Source: Myxocyprinus asiaticus (taxonomy: Eukaryota; Chordata; Actinopteri; Cypriniformes; Catostomidae). From it: a stretch of 64,000 nucleotides of DNA. The stretch's first letter is position 1. Every line of letters begins with the position of its first letter. A program made the position numbers and the translations under genes. Shown one piece after another: positions 36,448 through 48,488 of the stretch. Below the pieces are notes generated by a model, which worked only from the letters and a program-made list of their open reading frames with translations, searched no databases and was not told the origin of the DNA. The DNA is taken from assembly GCF_019703515.2 (NCBI RefSeq), contig NC_059374.1:16370595-16434594 (forward strand), in the 5' to 3' direction.

Positions 36448-37109
36448 GGAAAATTGGGGTTGATGCGTTTTAGCACACACTGAATAATAAGTGAAAGAGT
36501 TTATCATCAATGCAGAATGGTGAGTGTAGGGGTAAGATGGGATGAAAATCCCACAAGTGGAGAAATCAGAAATGGCTTTAGTTTAGTGGAGGTGAATCCA
36601 ATTATATTTGCTGAGGGCAATTAAACTGCCATACGAATGAAGGCTGTAGAGTAATCATAAATTATAAATGCTCTGCTTTGTTCAGAAGTGGTTATTTCAC
36701 ACTCATCGAGCTGTTAAAATTCAGGGTTCAAATATAATGGTTATTTGGATAGCTCCATGTTATCAGTGTCGTACGATCACTCCATCATACAGAAATGCAG
36801 CCAATGCCACTTTTGACTAAATTTGTTATTTGTCAGTGTTCAACAAAAACTACTGCAAATAAAAAACATATTTGCTGACTACAATACATTTAAGAAATAA
36901 CAAAATTACTGAAACTAAACTTAAATATTCATAATACTAGCTGAAATAAAATATGACTACTGATTAATGCTAAAACATTTACAATCTGCCTTCATTACAC
37001 ATGAAAATGCTATAGATAGCGATAACACTAAACATAACATATTTGAACGAATATGAAAACCTACAACTACCAGTCATGTGTAAATTAATGAAAACTAAAA
37101 AGGAAAATC
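36448..37109. other. Gene-free stretch
   Basis: Nothing recognised. Confidence 0.5.
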
Positions 37110-37216
37110 TTATATTAACATATTCAGGTTTTAAATGTATATATTCAGATTTTGAACAATTTATTCAGGATTTAAAACTATATTCAGGATTTATATATAT
37201 TCAGACTTATACTGTA
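37110..37216. repeat. Minisatellite, left part (ATTCAGGATTTATA type)
   Basis: Diverged units of about 20-25 bp built on TATATTCAGGATTTAAAAC. The same array continues at 42310-42610 on the other side of a MITE and a gypsy element. Confidence 0.75.
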
Positions 37217-37219
37217 TAT

Positions 37220-37467
37220 GGTAACACTTTACAATAAAGTTCTATTTGTTGATGCATTAGGTATCATGAACTAACAACGAACAGTATTTTCAGCATTTAA
37301 TTTGTTAATGTTAGTTGATTTAAAAAAAAAAAAAAACAACAACTTGTTAGTTCATATTGCATTAATGTATACAACTTTTGACTTGTTGAAATTAACCAAG
37401 ATTACTAAATGCTGTAAAATTGTTCATTGTTATGTTAACAAATGGAATCTTAATGTAAAGTGTATAT
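37220..37467. mobile_element. MITE with GGTAACACTTTACAATAA ends
   Basis: The left end GGTAACACTTTACAATAAAG and CTATTTGTT match inversely the right end (AACAAATGGAATC then TTAATGTAAAGTG). This is a widespread fish MITE. The final bases of the right end are altered exactly where the gypsy LTR begins (37468). A 16-bp A-run lies inside. Confidence 0.75.
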
Positions 37468-37756
37468 TGTAAGGAACTGGCCATGGAGACGGTGTTAGGA
37501 TCCATGTGCAGGAAGTTTATTAAAAGAGACAAGCAAACAATCCAAAACAGCAGGCAAAGAGGGGTAGTCGTAAAGCAGGCAGATAAATCCAATAAACCAA
37601 ATAGACAGTCCAACCAGGCAAACAAAGTTATCAAAAAAAAAAATCCAGATAAACAGGCAATGGTCATAACATGAATCAATGGCAATGGAAAAAATGCTCG
37701 GTAAGGCATGGTAAACTGGCAACACTTCGCACAGAACATTGGAACTGCATGGCCAC
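37468..37756 (-). repeat. 3' LTR (partial) of the minus-strand gypsy element
   Basis: Matches the 5' LTR (41910-42296) from TGTAAGGAACTGGCCATGG-like end through the GGTCATAACATGAATCAAT block to about ATTGGAACTGCATGGCC. Beyond that the U3 part differs or is missing. It retains the GGATCCAT block where the Gag start lies in the other LTR. Confidence 0.8.
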
Positions 37757-37789
37757 ACACGCACACGAACAACGAACAACTCCTGGTGT

Positions 37790-38510
37790 TCTTCTGCTGG
37801 GACATTCCCTTGGTCGTGGTGCTGGATGATTAGGATGAGCTTGGTGTAACTCTTGGATCAGGGATGGGTCCAGTATGTCCTTGGCAGCTGCCCACGATCT
37901 CTCCTAGCCTTCCCAGTCCACCAAGTATCGCATCTGGCTCCCTCGTCACCTTGAATCCATGATCTCTGACCATATATGCAGGTGCTCAATCAACCTTCAA
38001 TAGAGGCGGAGGCTCGGGATTCGTGATTCCAGGGCCAGATGCCGGGTGGACTGGTTTCAGCAAGGACAAATGGAAGGAGATGCGGTAGTTAGCAGGAAGC
38101 TCTAATCGGTAAGTAACTGGGTTTATTTGATGGATAATTTTGAATGGACCCACATACCTTGCACTGAGCTTCCTGCAGGGTAGCCGCAGCTCGAGATCCC
38201 TTGTGGATAACCAGACCCTCTGTCCAGGCTGATAGTTGGGGCGAGGGCACCTCCGGCGGTCAGTCTGAAAGCATTGTGCTTGGACCACTCACTGTCACAC
38301 ACCCTCTCATTCTGCCTAATCCAATCGTCCACCGCTGGCACTGTAGATAGTTCTCCTGACCAAGGGAACATCTGGGGTTGGTAGCCCAGCATGCATTGGA
38401 AGGGGGTTAGTCCCATAGAGGTACGAGTGAGGGAATTCCATGCGTATTTGGCAAGAAGTCGCTCCACTTTTCCTGTTCACAGCTACAGTAGCTCCGAAAA
38501 TACCTGCCAA
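37790..38510 (-). pseudogene. gypsy integrase C-terminus and chromodomain remnant
   Basis: Frames in this span read WVHSKLSIK / [32 protein letters not shown] (37986-38288) and [17 protein letters not shown], the region after the integrase core. Farther on (about 37860-37960) RYLVDWEG, a stop, then ERSW and [18 protein letters not shown] form a chromodomain with an in-frame stop. In working elements this domain reads histone marks to steer insertion. Confidence 0.8.
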
Positions 38511-38910
38511 TCTCCTGGTTTAAATGTTCCACCTGTTCGTTGGCTTGAGGGTGATAGCCTGAGGTGAGACTCACATTGATGTCCAGTTGCTTACAGAACG
38601 CCTGCCAAACTCGGGACATGAACCTCAATCGGACGCGATGTCTTCTGGTAATCCATAGACTCTGAATACTTGAAATAGAACATTAGCAGTTTCCATAGCG
38701 GTGGGTAAACCTTGAGAGGGACAAGTTTACATGATTTTGAGTCTCGGTCGATAATTACCAGTATGGTGGTGTATCGGTTGGAGTTTGGCATGGTGACAAT
38801 TGATGGACAGGTGGGACCATGGTCTTTGGGGTATTGGCAGTGGTTGGAATAATCCCATGGGAAGTTCCCTGGGGGTCTTAGATTTTGCACACACTTGACA
38901 AGACTTCACA
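38316..38910 (-). pseudogene. gypsy integrase core remnant
   Basis: Fragments in shifting frames: [22 protein letters not shown] (38591-38890), [38 protein letters not shown] (38407-38628) and [27 protein letters not shown] (38123-38467). The Asp-Asp-Glu core is scattered over several frames and cannot be translated as one protein. Confidence 0.85.
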
Positions 38911-38922
38911 TAGTTAGTAACA

Positions 38923-39129
38923 TCATGAAATCACAGATGGCCTCCAGAAGGAATTGCATACCAGTGTGATTGTTCTTTGGATGCCAGGGTGTCCTGTGCT
39001 CAGTGAAGTGTGGACCCATTGGATAGTTCTCAGACGTAGAGCTTGTGGTACAAAGTGCTTGGTTGGGGGCAGACAGGTGGTGACAGTTTGTGCTGTTGTG
39101 CTCATCATATTTCTTCCATGATATCCCAA
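38923..39129 (-). pseudogene. gypsy integrase zinc-binding region remnant
   Basis: Contains [20 protein letters not shown] and [11 protein letters not shown], the His-rich start of the integrase zinc finger; the CxxC half ([15 protein letters not shown], 38727-38909) lies in another frame. Confidence 0.75.
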
Positions 39130-39225
39130 CTAATCAGTGCAATGATGACAGATGGTGGTAGGATTGATCCAGATGAGGTTGGATGTGGGGTGGGTCATGC
39201 CTGCGTGAAAAGTGCATCTGCTTTG

Positions 39226-39441
39226 TTATTCTTGCTGCCAGGGTGGTAAGTGATGGTAAAATTGAACCTGGTGAAGAACAATGACTAATCGGGCTTGAAG
39301 TGGATTCAGTCTCTTGGCTGCCTTGATGTATTCAAGGATCTTGAGATTAGTGATAACTTGGAATGGGTGGAATGCCCCCTCTAACCAGTGACACCACTCT
39401 TGGAGTGCTGCCTTCATGGAAAGTAATTCCTTGTTCCCCAC
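39226..39441 (-). pseudogene. gypsy RNase H remnant
   Basis: Reads [57 protein letters not shown] in part: the ELL-KAALQEW motif and the [14 protein letters not shown] motif of Ty3/gypsy RNase H. The catalytic Asp of the DH-NL motif is changed to Asn (ITNLK). The first part of the domain is shifted. Confidence 0.8.
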
Positions 39442-39854
39442 ATCAGTTTCATTCAGCAGAATTTAACTTTCTGGAGAAAAATGCACAAGGGTAAAGCCTG
39501 ACTGGGGTACCGTGACGTTGTGACAGGACCGCTCCAATCCCACAATCAGAAGAGTCTACTTCAATGATGAAAGATTGGGGTCAGGATGTTTCAGTATAGG
39601 ATCGATCGTGAAGCTTGACTTGGAGACGAAGTCTTGGTATGTGGCGTCGTTCCATGGCAATTTGTTGGGTTTTCCCTTGAGCAATGACATGAGTGGTGCT
39701 GCAACGATATAGTAGTTTCTGATGAAGCGGCAGTAGAAATTGGCAAAGCCCAGAAATCACTGTAGTTCTTTGATTGTGGAAAGTCGAGGCCATTCTGTAA
39801 CTGCTGTGATTTTAGAGACATCCATTTCTACACCTTGGTGGCTGATATTGTAAC

Positions 39855-40610
39855 CTAGGAACATGGTATGGGAGATATGTAACTCACATTTCTCTGATTT
39901 GACAAATAGCTGGTGTTCCTGAAGATGTGATAGGACTGTCCTGACATGCTGGATATGTTGTTATTTTGAGAGTAGATGAGGATGTCGTCAATGTAGGCCA
40001 CCACACACTGATTCAGTAGGTCTCTGAAAATCTCATTGACAGAAGACTGGAAAACAGAGGGGGCATAAGCAAGTCCATATGGCATGACCAGATATTCATA
40101 TTGCCCCCTGGTGGTGATAAGTGCAGTTTTCATGATTCTGATGAGGTTATAATCACTTCTTAGATCGAGCTTAATATAAATCTTAGCCTCACGGAGTTGT
40201 TCAAGGGCTGAGGGTATAAATGGCAGTTGGTAACATTATTTCAAGGTGACAGTTCAGGCCTCGATAGTCGAGGCATGGACATAGACCTCCATCCTTTTTC
40301 TCCATGAAGAAAAAAAACCTGCAGCTGCTGGAGAGGTGGAGGGACGGATGTAACCGGAGGCAAGGACTTCCTCGATGTAAGTTTCCATAGCTAAGGTCTC
40401 GGGGCGTGACAATGGATAAGCCTTGCTTCTCGGTGGAGCTGTATTAGGCAGAAGTTCAATGGAGCAGTCCCATCGACGGTGAGGAGGAAGTTGAGTAGCT
40501 TTGACTTTACTAAAATTTACTAAACTTAAATTGAATTCTGCATACTTCTCGGGAATCATGATTACTGTTTGGAATTCAGGGCTTTCAATGCTGATGGTAA
40601 GACAAGGCAT
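39855..40610 (-). pseudogene. gypsy reverse transcriptase remnant
   Basis: 40254-40610 carries the entry to RT ([44 protein letters not shown]). 39855-40133 carries [13 protein letters not shown] and the catalytic box YIDD in [13 protein letters not shown]. The part between is interrupted by stops and shifts. Continuation to 39581 includes the thumb/connection ([14 protein letters not shown]). Confidence 0.85.
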
Positions 40611-40689
40611 GGAGACAGCAACATGGAGACAATGTTCATGGCAGAAACTTTACCATTTCTTCAGCTCACCCTGGTTCCAGAATATAGAA

Positions 40690-41207
40690 GGATTGTGGAT
40701 GGCCAGCTAAGGATGACCCAGGATAAGAGCATGATTGGGTGAGTTTGACATAGTGAAATGTTTTCCACATGAAATAGTCCAATCTTGATGGTTATGGGAA
40801 CAGTCTGTTGGTTATATCAGTACCAATGGGAACGTCGTCAACTGTGGTGATATTAATTGTTGGAATGCATTGAATGGTGGGTATATTGAGTTATTGTACA
40901 AATCTCTTGTTTTATGAAATTCACAGCAGCCCCAGAAGCCACTAAAGCTGTAACATTATATATAATCACCAATGGAGATCTCTACATGCAACATACAACT
41001 GTGAAGGATAGGTGATAAAGTTTGTGGTACTCACTTTCAACCTTGATTCAGGAACTTGATTTCTTGTGTGGGCATGCAGCATTGAGATGACCTGGTTCAC
41101 CAGTAATAGCAAAGTTGTTACGTTGGCGCTCCTCCATAGAAACACAGGCATAAACAACTTGCATAGGTTCGGGTGATACAGTGAATGCCTGTACTGAGAC
41201 TGTAGAC
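40690..41207 (-). pseudogene. gypsy zinc-knuckle/protease region, decayed
   Basis: Position between gag and RT where nucleocapsid and aspartic protease should lie. The frame 41048-41302 contains GEPGHLNAACPHK, the last half of a CCHC zinc knuckle. A protease DSGA motif is not clearly readable. Confidence 0.5.
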
Positions 41208-41947
41208 TTAAGCGGATTGAAACTGGGGCTGTGGAGCATTACGAAGCAGGTTATCCATCTTGATAGCCATGGTAATGAATTCAGACAGAGTAGAACCCTC
41301 ACCCTTGCATGTCAGTTCAGCCTTGAGTTCTTGGTGAAGCCTCTCGTGAAAAACAGTTTGAGCGACATCGTTCCACCCACTTTGAGCCGCTAGCATTGTG
41401 AATAGAATTGCGTAGTCTGCTGCAGATAGATGGCCCTGCCGTAAATGAAGCAGCTGAACAGAGATATCTTGACCACCCGCTGGATACTCCAAGACTTTGT
41501 GGATATGTTGAACAAAGTAGTCAAACGAGGTCTGGATTTGAGGATCTTTGTCCCAAACAGTGGCGGCCCAATCGAGTGCTTTACCGGTTAGCAGAGCCAT
41601 CATAAAAAGGTAAATTTCTTGGCATCTTGATTAAATGATTTAGGTTGATGAGAAATAATCTTTACACTGTCGTAAAAAAAAAAAATACCCCAGCATTTCT
41701 CAGCAGAACCATCAAACTTGTCAGGAAGAGCAAGGCTTACTAGTTTAGCATGGGGAGCTGGCAGTGAGTGAATGTAGTGAGTCAAACATTCGTTGGCGGC
41801 TCGTAGGTTGCTCAGCTGGTCTTGATAACCTTTTAAAACCTCGCACTGGTGTGCAAATGCAGCCTGGAGCTGTGAGATTTCCGCTGGATCCATGGTAGGC
41901 AAAGCATTCTGTAATGAAATGGCCATGGTGATGGTGTTAGGATCCAT
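41208..41947 (-). pseudogene. gypsy Gag remnant, start codon inside the LTR
   Basis: The start ATG (complement 41945-41947, MDPNTITM) lies 38 nt inside the LTR 3' end. The frame continues across the border (DPAEISQLQAAFAHQ, coiled-coil-like QDQLSNLRAANECLTHYI, LPDKFDGSAEKC), breaks near 41605-41690, and resumes as MALLTGKALDWAATVW, VLEYPAGGQD, LRQGHLSAADYAILFTMLAAQSGWND and LSEFITMAIKMDNLLR (41208-41603). This is the capsid of Ty3/gypsy Gag. Confidence 0.85.
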
Positions 41948-42296
41948 GTGCAAGAAGTTTATTAAAAGAGACACAAACAAACAATCCAAAACAGCAGGCA
42001 GAGAGACATAGTTGTAAAGAAGGCAGATAAATCCAATAAACCAAATAGACAGTCCAACCAAGCAAACAAAAAAAAAAGGGTTATCCAAAAAAAGCAGTAA
42101 ATCCAGAAAAAACAGGCAATGGTCATAACATGAATCAATAAACAATAGTAATGGTAAACTGACAATACTTCACACAAAACAGTGGAACAGCATGGCTATA
42201 TATACATGCAGTAAACAGGAAATGAGCAGTGAAGAAATGGGTGAAGATCAGTATTCGGGAGAGGGCTCCCTCTGGTGGTTGGTAGGATGGGTAACA
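41910..42296 (-). repeat. 5' LTR of the minus-strand gypsy element
   Basis: On the minus strand it starts TGTTACCCATCC and ends TTTCATTACA, about 387 bp. A TATA box (TATATATAG, about 42200-42208) and a poly(A) signal (AATAAA, about 41961-41966) are in the expected order. The Gag ATG is inside its last 40 nt. Confidence 0.8.
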
Positions 42297-42309
42297 ACCT
42301 CAGATGTTA

Positions 42310-42612
42310 GATATATACATAGGATTTGCTTAGGCTTTCATTTATAACTATACATTCGGATTAACTATATATTCAGATTTATAACTATTCAGGATTTATA
42401 ACTACTCAAATTTAGAAATATATATTCAGATTTATAACATTATATTCAGACTTAGAATAGTAGAATAAGGATTTATAACTATATTTTCAGATTTAAAACT
42501 ATAGATTGTGTTTAGATTTGTAACACTATATGCAAGATTTATAACTATACATTAAGGTTTACAATAATATATTTGGACTTATATCAATATATTCAGGATT
42601 TATAATGTTAGT
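42310..42612. repeat. Minisatellite, right part (ATTCAGATTTATAACT type)
   Basis: At least ten diverged units of about 20-30 bp built on TATATTCAGATTTATAACTA. It is the continuation of the array at 37110-37216, separated by the MITE and gypsy insertions. Confidence 0.8.
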
Positions 42613-43779
42613 TCCATTAACACTGAAACACTGATGTAAGGATGATGCAGAATTGTTCTCATCCTTTGCTCTCTCTGCATTTCCAGACAGCCAGACAGGT
42701 GGGAATAATTTAAGGTACTTAAAATGTATATGGGGCACATTGCCTGATTTAGTCTACCTGTTCGTACTGCAAATGAGCCTTCATCCCTAAAACCCTTATG
42801 ATTTGAGGATCAGCACTAGCATGAAACTTCAGATTATGTCATATCACATAAGGTCGTTGTCTGTATAAGGATTGCGACACATTAATAACAGTCATACGAT
42901 TATGTAAGTAAAAATCAACTGTAATTAATGATGATATTCCTATGAGAGAAGCTGTGTTAAAAAATAGAACAGAATATAATTGAACATGTGCTTACAGTCA
43001 CGCATTATACATAGGACAGTGTTTGAAATTGCATGTGCAAGTACACAATATTTTGCAGCGTGAAACAACAGAATATACAATACAATGTATACTCTACAAT
43101 ACACTACAAAATAGAATCCAATGTACAAAATGCAAAACACAAATGTGAAGGGAAAAAAAAAAATAACTTGTGAGCTGTGCCCTAAAATACTATCTGTAGG
43201 CAGCTCACTAAGTTTCACTAAATATATTTAATAAGAGTCACTCTCCTTGGTCAGATTACAATGAGTACTGTGCATAAGGCTTGGATAGTTCAAGACACAA
43301 ACCTACAAAAATGACCTTGTAAAAATCAACAACAAGCCTAGAATTTTGATCCAAGCAGCCTTGCGGACCACCAATAAATGTCAAGTAACTATAGGGCTGT
43401 GAACACTTAACATTGTTAGTACCACAGTATACTGCACTAGAGTTCACTCATTCAGCAGTCAAGTTATTCTTTCTGGAGTGCCAGCTAAAGCACCATTGTA
43501 CGCTGAATCATGCAGTTTGGAAATATTTTTGTCAAGTACTCTTTTGAGAGTCTAACAGAAGTCATTGAGCATGTTACATTTACATCGTGACAAACAACAT
43601 CCCTCTGTTTAGCATCAAGTGTGAAGACAACTTTGCTTGGCTGCGAGTTTTCAAGCAAAACATCAGAATTCATTGTTGTGTGAAGTGCTTTTCTCCTAAA
43701 TGTGGATTATGAATTTGACTCACTTTTAAACTGAAGAAGCTCTTGCTGAAAACAATGACTTCAAAATAAACAAGAGATG
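42613..43779. other. Gene-free stretch
   Basis: AT-rich; short minus frames (for example 43485-43673) lack domains. Confidence 0.5.
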
Positions 43780-44097
43780 TTAAAGGTATAGTTCACCCAA
43801 AAATGTCTTTATTTGCTTACCCTCATGTTTTCCAAACCCATTTGTCTTTCTTTCTTCCATGGAACACAAAAAGAGATGTTAAGCTAAATGGCAGCCTTAG
43901 TTACCCTTTACTTTCATTGCAAGTAAACAGATAAATTAAAGTAATTGGTGACTAAGGCCGACAGTCCCCAACATTCTACTTAACATCTTTTTGTGTGTGT
44001 GTGTTCAAGGGAAGAAAGAAAGTCATATGGTTCGAAACATCATGAGGCTGAGTAAATGAAGACAGAATTTTCATTTTTGGGTAAACTGTCCATTTAA
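43780..44097. mobile_element. Complete MITE, ~318 bp, with ~85-bp terminal inverted repeats
   Basis: The left end TTAAAGGTATAGTTCACCC and the right end (reverse strand) TTTAAATGGACAGTTTACCC match, as do the following CAAAAATG, CTCATG and TTTCTTTCTTCC blocks. A second, inner pair (GAGATGTTAAGCTAAATGG / CTACTTAACATCTTTTTG) is also inverted. It is a very common cyprinid repeat; partial relatives lie at 6875 and 36234. Confidence 0.8.
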
Positions 44098-44315
44098 AGA
44101 TTCTTGTTACCCACCATCACATTGTTAATCATTTATCATCTAATGTACCTGACAGAAAACAGCATTGTCATTATTATAATGTTTTGCTGCTGGATTTTGG
44201 ATCGAAACTGTCACACAGATGCACACTAATAACACAGGAAAACATATATAGACACACATACACATACACACAGAACACAGTCTGTTTATATCTGCTTTGC
44301 CCCATTTGATTCACA

Positions 44316-44453
44316 CAAGGGCATCTGGGTTGTTATACAATAGAATAGAGTATATGACAAAAAATTACATCTGCAACAAAAAAGCTGCTAATTTGGTGCA
44401 GTCACATCCTTTATCTTACAAAAAATAAACAGTCTGATGTACTATAAGAACTG
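44316..44453. repeat. Direct repeat, copy A
   Basis: GGGCATCTGGGTTGT (from 44318), then AGAGTATATGACAAAAA, ACATCTGCAACA, GCTGCTAATTTGGTGCAGTCA, CATCCTTTATCTTAC and CTATAAGAAC. The same string of blocks reappears around 45597-45612 and 48962-49071, split there by a LINE. Confidence 0.85.
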
Positions 44454-45596
44454 GCGGGTCCAAAGTGGGGCGCTATATCGTGAAAAACGTTTACGCTTAA
44501 AACATTACTCCGAATATGTAAGGCATATGAGGTATCATTTGAAAACTTAGAATCTGATCTTTTCAGTTAACCATCACTTCTGCATTTATGTTACTTAAAA
44601 TAACAAAATAAGAACTCAAAATATTTATGTTGAAAATACCCCCGAGGTAATGAGGTAATGGGGTAGAAATATTTATATAAAAATAAAAGTCCTTCACATA
44701 GCACATAAATGGACAAGTAATATATCAAATGAAAGCTCTCACTCTCAGGAATGTGATTGTACAGTTAATTTGTTACCCAAATACTACAGTTCGAAAGGTT
44801 TTCAAAAGAATCACAAAGTGAAATATGATTTTTGTAAGTCATCAAATACAAAAATACTGATTTATGCTCCGATAACTGCTGCGGTAAGCCCAAATAGCTA
44901 AAACTTTTATATCTGCTTTTACCTTAGGCAGGAAAAAAATACAAAATCTCTAAAAAATGAGCCATTGTTCACTTGTCTGTGAGCTTGTTTAGCTGAATAA
45001 TCCAAAGTGATATCTTAGATGTCCAGAACAAAATATGCCATCCAGAAGAAAAAGCATGCAAAACAAATCATCAGAAAAAAATGTTTTCAACTATTGATGA
45101 TTAAACTTTTATATCATCGCAAAGGGGAGGATCTCAGCTTTCTAATAACACCTAGACTGATAACACTCTCGTCCACTCAGAGGCTAAGATATTCAATGAA
45201 ACATTAAGGGTGGTGCTTAAATTGAAAATTAGACTGAATGTCTATGAACAAGCACATCTGTGAGGGCTAAAATACGTTAGAGCACCACCTACATTTCAGA
45301 TCTGTATATTGTAATGGAATGTGATAAAGAAAAAATATTTTTTTCTAATGCTTTCTGCCACCTAGTGGAATAAAATAAGACATTTCAAAGTGTGGTTGAG
45401 TGAACAGAACTAGAATTACATGATTACAAAGTTAGGACAAAAGATAAATAAAAATAAAATAAATATGTTTATCATAAGATTATAAACACATACAATATTA
45501 TTTCAGAATAATTGGAGTCTTTTTTGTTTTTTAGTGAGCTTCTAAATTTGAGTTTGAAAAATTGCAGGTGGCAGCCCAAAAATGCACCAGAGTTTG
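44454..45596. other. Gene-free segment between direct repeats
   Basis: About 1.1 kb starting TGGCGGGTCCAAAGTGGGGC. It looks like dispersed repeat sequence, with no coding content. A 62-codon Lys-rich frame at 45019-45207 is probably chance. Confidence 0.45.
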
Positions 45597-46076
45597 AGGG
45601 CATCTGGGTTGTGATTAAATCAAAATCAAATCAAATCAAATCACTTTTATTGTCACACAGCCATATACACAAGTGCAATGGTGTGTGAAATTATTGGGTG
45701 CAGTTCCGATCAACGTAGTAGTCGTGACAGTGATGAGACATATACCAATTTACAATAACATCAAATTAACACAGCACAATTTAAAGTCTAATATACACAT
45801 CAACACACAACAATATATAAATAATAACATACACTGTACAGTATACAATACACACAATATAGAATACACATTATTCAATAAAAATAAAAAATAAAGTATA
45901 TATAGTAGTATATATAGAATGTACAGTAGGTTGTATTGTACTGTATTGACATTCAGGCTGTCGGTTGATAGTAAGTAGTTAAGAGAGAATATAATATAAT
46001 AATAATATAATTTATGACAGTGAGATATGAGTAAGAGTAATAAAGTGCAGTGCTGATGTATTTTGATCGTGGGAGA

Positions 46077-46595
46077 TCAAGAGTTCAAAAGTCTGATTGA
46101 TTGGGGGAAGAAGCTGTCATGGAGTCGGCAGGTGCGGGTCCTGATGCTGCGATACCGCCTGCCTGATGGTAGCAGTGAGAACAGCCCATGGCAAGGGTGG
46201 CTTGAGTCTCTGATGATCCTTCGAGCTTTTTTCACACACCGCCTGGTATATATTTCCTGGAGGGAGGGAAGCTCACCTCCGATGATGTGTCTGGCAGTTC
46301 GCACCACCCTTTGCAGTGCTTTGCGGTTGTGGGCTGTGCTATTGCCGTACCAGGCGGAGATGCAGCCAGTCAGGATGCTCTCTACAGTGCAGGTATAGAA
46401 CCGTGTGAGGATATGGCGGTTCATTCCAAACTTCCTCAGCCATCTCAGGAAGAAGAGGCGCTGATGAGCCTTCTTCAGTGTGGATGGACCATGTGAGTTC
46501 CTCAGTGATGTGGACACCCAGGAACTTGAAGCTGCTGACTCTCTCCACTGTTGCTCCATTGATGGTGATGGGACTGTGTTCTCTTTCCACCACAA
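46077..46595 (-). pseudogene. Rex1-like ORF2 C-terminus
   Basis: Reads AHQRLFFLRWLRKFGMNRHIL, RFYTCTVESILTGCISAWYGN, LQRVVRTARHIIGGELPSLQ and RRCVKKARRII, the typical post-RT domain, and ends naturally at LLNS. It is one base out of frame with the RT frame; the shift lies near 46465. Confidence 0.85.
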
Positions 46596-47745
46596 GCTCC
46601 TTTGTCTTACTGACGTTGAGGGAGAGGTTGTGCTCCTGACACCAGTGTGTCAGAGTGTGCACCTCCTCTCTGTAGGCTGTTTCATCATTGTCAGTGATCA
46701 GACCTACCACCGTCGTATCATCAGCAAACTTAATGATGGCATTGGAGCTATGTGTTGCCACACAGGCATGTGTGTACAAGGAATACAAGAGTGGGCTGAG
46801 AACACAGCCCTGTGGGGCTCCAGTGTTGAGGGTCAGTGATGAGGAGATGTTGCTGCCTATTCTAACCACCTGGCGTCTGCTTGACAGGAAGTCCAGGATC
46901 CAGCTGCACAGCGAGCTGTTTAAGCCCAGAGCCCGGAGTTTCTCATCTAGCTTGGAGGGCACTATGGTGTTGAATGCTGAGCTGTAGTCTACAAACAACA
47001 TTCTCACATAAGTGTTCTTTTTTTCCAGGTGGGAGAGAGCAGTGTGTATTGTAGATGCAATGGCATCATCAGTGGAGCGGTTGTTGCGGTAAGCAAACTG
47101 CAATGGGTCTAGAGAGAGAGGCAGCACAGAGCAGATGTAATCTCTGATTAGTCTCTTAAAGCATTTGCTGATGATGGGGGTCAGAGCAACAGGATGCCAG
47201 TCATTTAAGCAAGTTATTGTTGATTGCTTTGGAACAGGCACAATGGTGGACGTTTTAAAGCATGTGGGGACTACAGACAAAGAGAGGGAAAGGTTGAAAA
47301 TGTCTGTAAAAACACCAGCCAGCTGGTTCGCGCACGCTCTGATGAGGCAGCTCGGAATGCCGTCTGGGCCTGCAGCTTTGCAGATATTCACCCGTTGGAA
47401 GGATCGGGTTACATCCGCTACAGAGACGGAGAGTGAACTAACCTCTGTAGCTCTCTCCGCGAGGGCGGTGTTATTTCCCTCAAAATGAGCATAAAAAGTA
47501 TTTAGCTCATCCGGGAGAGAGGCAGCGGTGTTCATGGCGGAGTTTTTATTCCCTTTAAAGTCCGTGATGATGTTAATTCCCTGCCACATGCTTCTAGAGT
47601 TGGTGGTGTTAAACTGTCCTTCAATCTTGTTCCTGTACTGGCGTTTTGCTGTTCTGATTTCGGAGGCCATAACTGGCTTGTTTATGCTCCTCCATGTTCC
47701 CGGAATTGAAAGCGGATGTCCGCACATTAAGTGCCGTGCGAACAT
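46339..47745 (-). pseudogene. Rex1-like ORF2 reverse transcriptase
   Basis: A 468-codon open frame. Motifs: [17 protein letters not shown] (about 123-139), [20 protein letters not shown] (about 181-200), LFVDYSSAFNTI (about 250-261), GAPQGCVLSPLLYSLYT (about 309-325) and FADD in KFADDTTVVGLI (340-343). The active site is intact. The last ~45 residues are out of frame with the real C-terminus. The FADD box and the TKELVV segment separate it from the YADD-bearing L2 copies at 17782 and 29345. Confidence 0.9.
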
Positions 47746-47747
47746 CG

Positions 47748-48488
47748 CTATTTATCCATGGCTTCTGGTTCAGGATATATCCGTGTTGTTCTGGTCGGAA
47801 CGACGTCCTCCACGCACTTTCTGATGAAACACATTACGCTATCAGCGTAAAGCTCGATGTCGTCATCAGAGGCAGACCGGAACATCTCCGTGTGATCAAA
47901 ACAGTCCTGTAGTGTAGAGTCTGATTGGTCCGACCAGCACTGGATCGTTCTGAGGGTGGGTGCTTCCTGTTTCAGTTTCTGCCTGTAAGTGGGCAGAAGC
48001 AGAATGGAAGAGTGGTCCGATTTGCCAAATGGTGGGCGGGAGAGGGATTTGTAGCCATCCCAGAAGGGAGAGTAGCAATGGTCCAAAACCCGGTCCCCTC
48101 GTGTGTTGAAACTAATGTGCTGGTGGTATTTTGGTGTGACTGATTTGAAACTGGCTTTATTAAAGTCCTCGGTCACAATGAACACGGCCTCAGGGTGCGC
48201 AGTTTCCTGCTCACTTATACTCCCATATAGTTCCTTGATTGCCCGGTCTGTGTCGGCTTGTGGGGGGATGTACACAGCTGTGATAATGACCGCTGTTAAT
48301 TCCCTCGGTAGCCAGAATGGTCGACACAGAAGCATGAGAAATTCCAGATCAGGAGAGCAGAAAGACTTGATAGAAAGTACGTTCCTCTGATCACACCAGG
48401 ATTTGTTGATCATAAAACATACACCACCACCTCTGCTTTTACTCTTTCGCTCTGTCAGCTTGGTGCACGGAGAACCCTGTGTGTTCAA
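47748..48488 (-). pseudogene. Rex1-like ORF2 endonuclease, C-terminal part
   Basis: A 246-codon frame of the APE-type endonuclease: GGGVCFMINKSWC, AVYIPPQADTDRAIKELY, VIVTEDFN-like (FIVTEDFNKA, where relatives have GDFN) and GKSDHSSILL with the catalytic SDH. The change of Gly to Glu before DFN is unusual. The joins to the N-terminal part (48489) and the RT (47746) are both frameshifted. Confidence 0.85.

Larger units (their letters stand above)
37468..42296 (-). mobile_element. Decayed Ty3/gypsy chromovirus-type element, minus strand
   Basis: About 4.8 kb with related LTRs at both ends and, read on the minus strand, gag, RT, RNase H, integrase and a C-terminal chromodomain. Pol order RT-RNase H-integrase defines Ty3/gypsy; the chromodomain marks the chromovirus branch. 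Every domain is broken by stops or shifts. It is inserted at the end of a MITE within a minisatellite. Confidence 0.9.
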
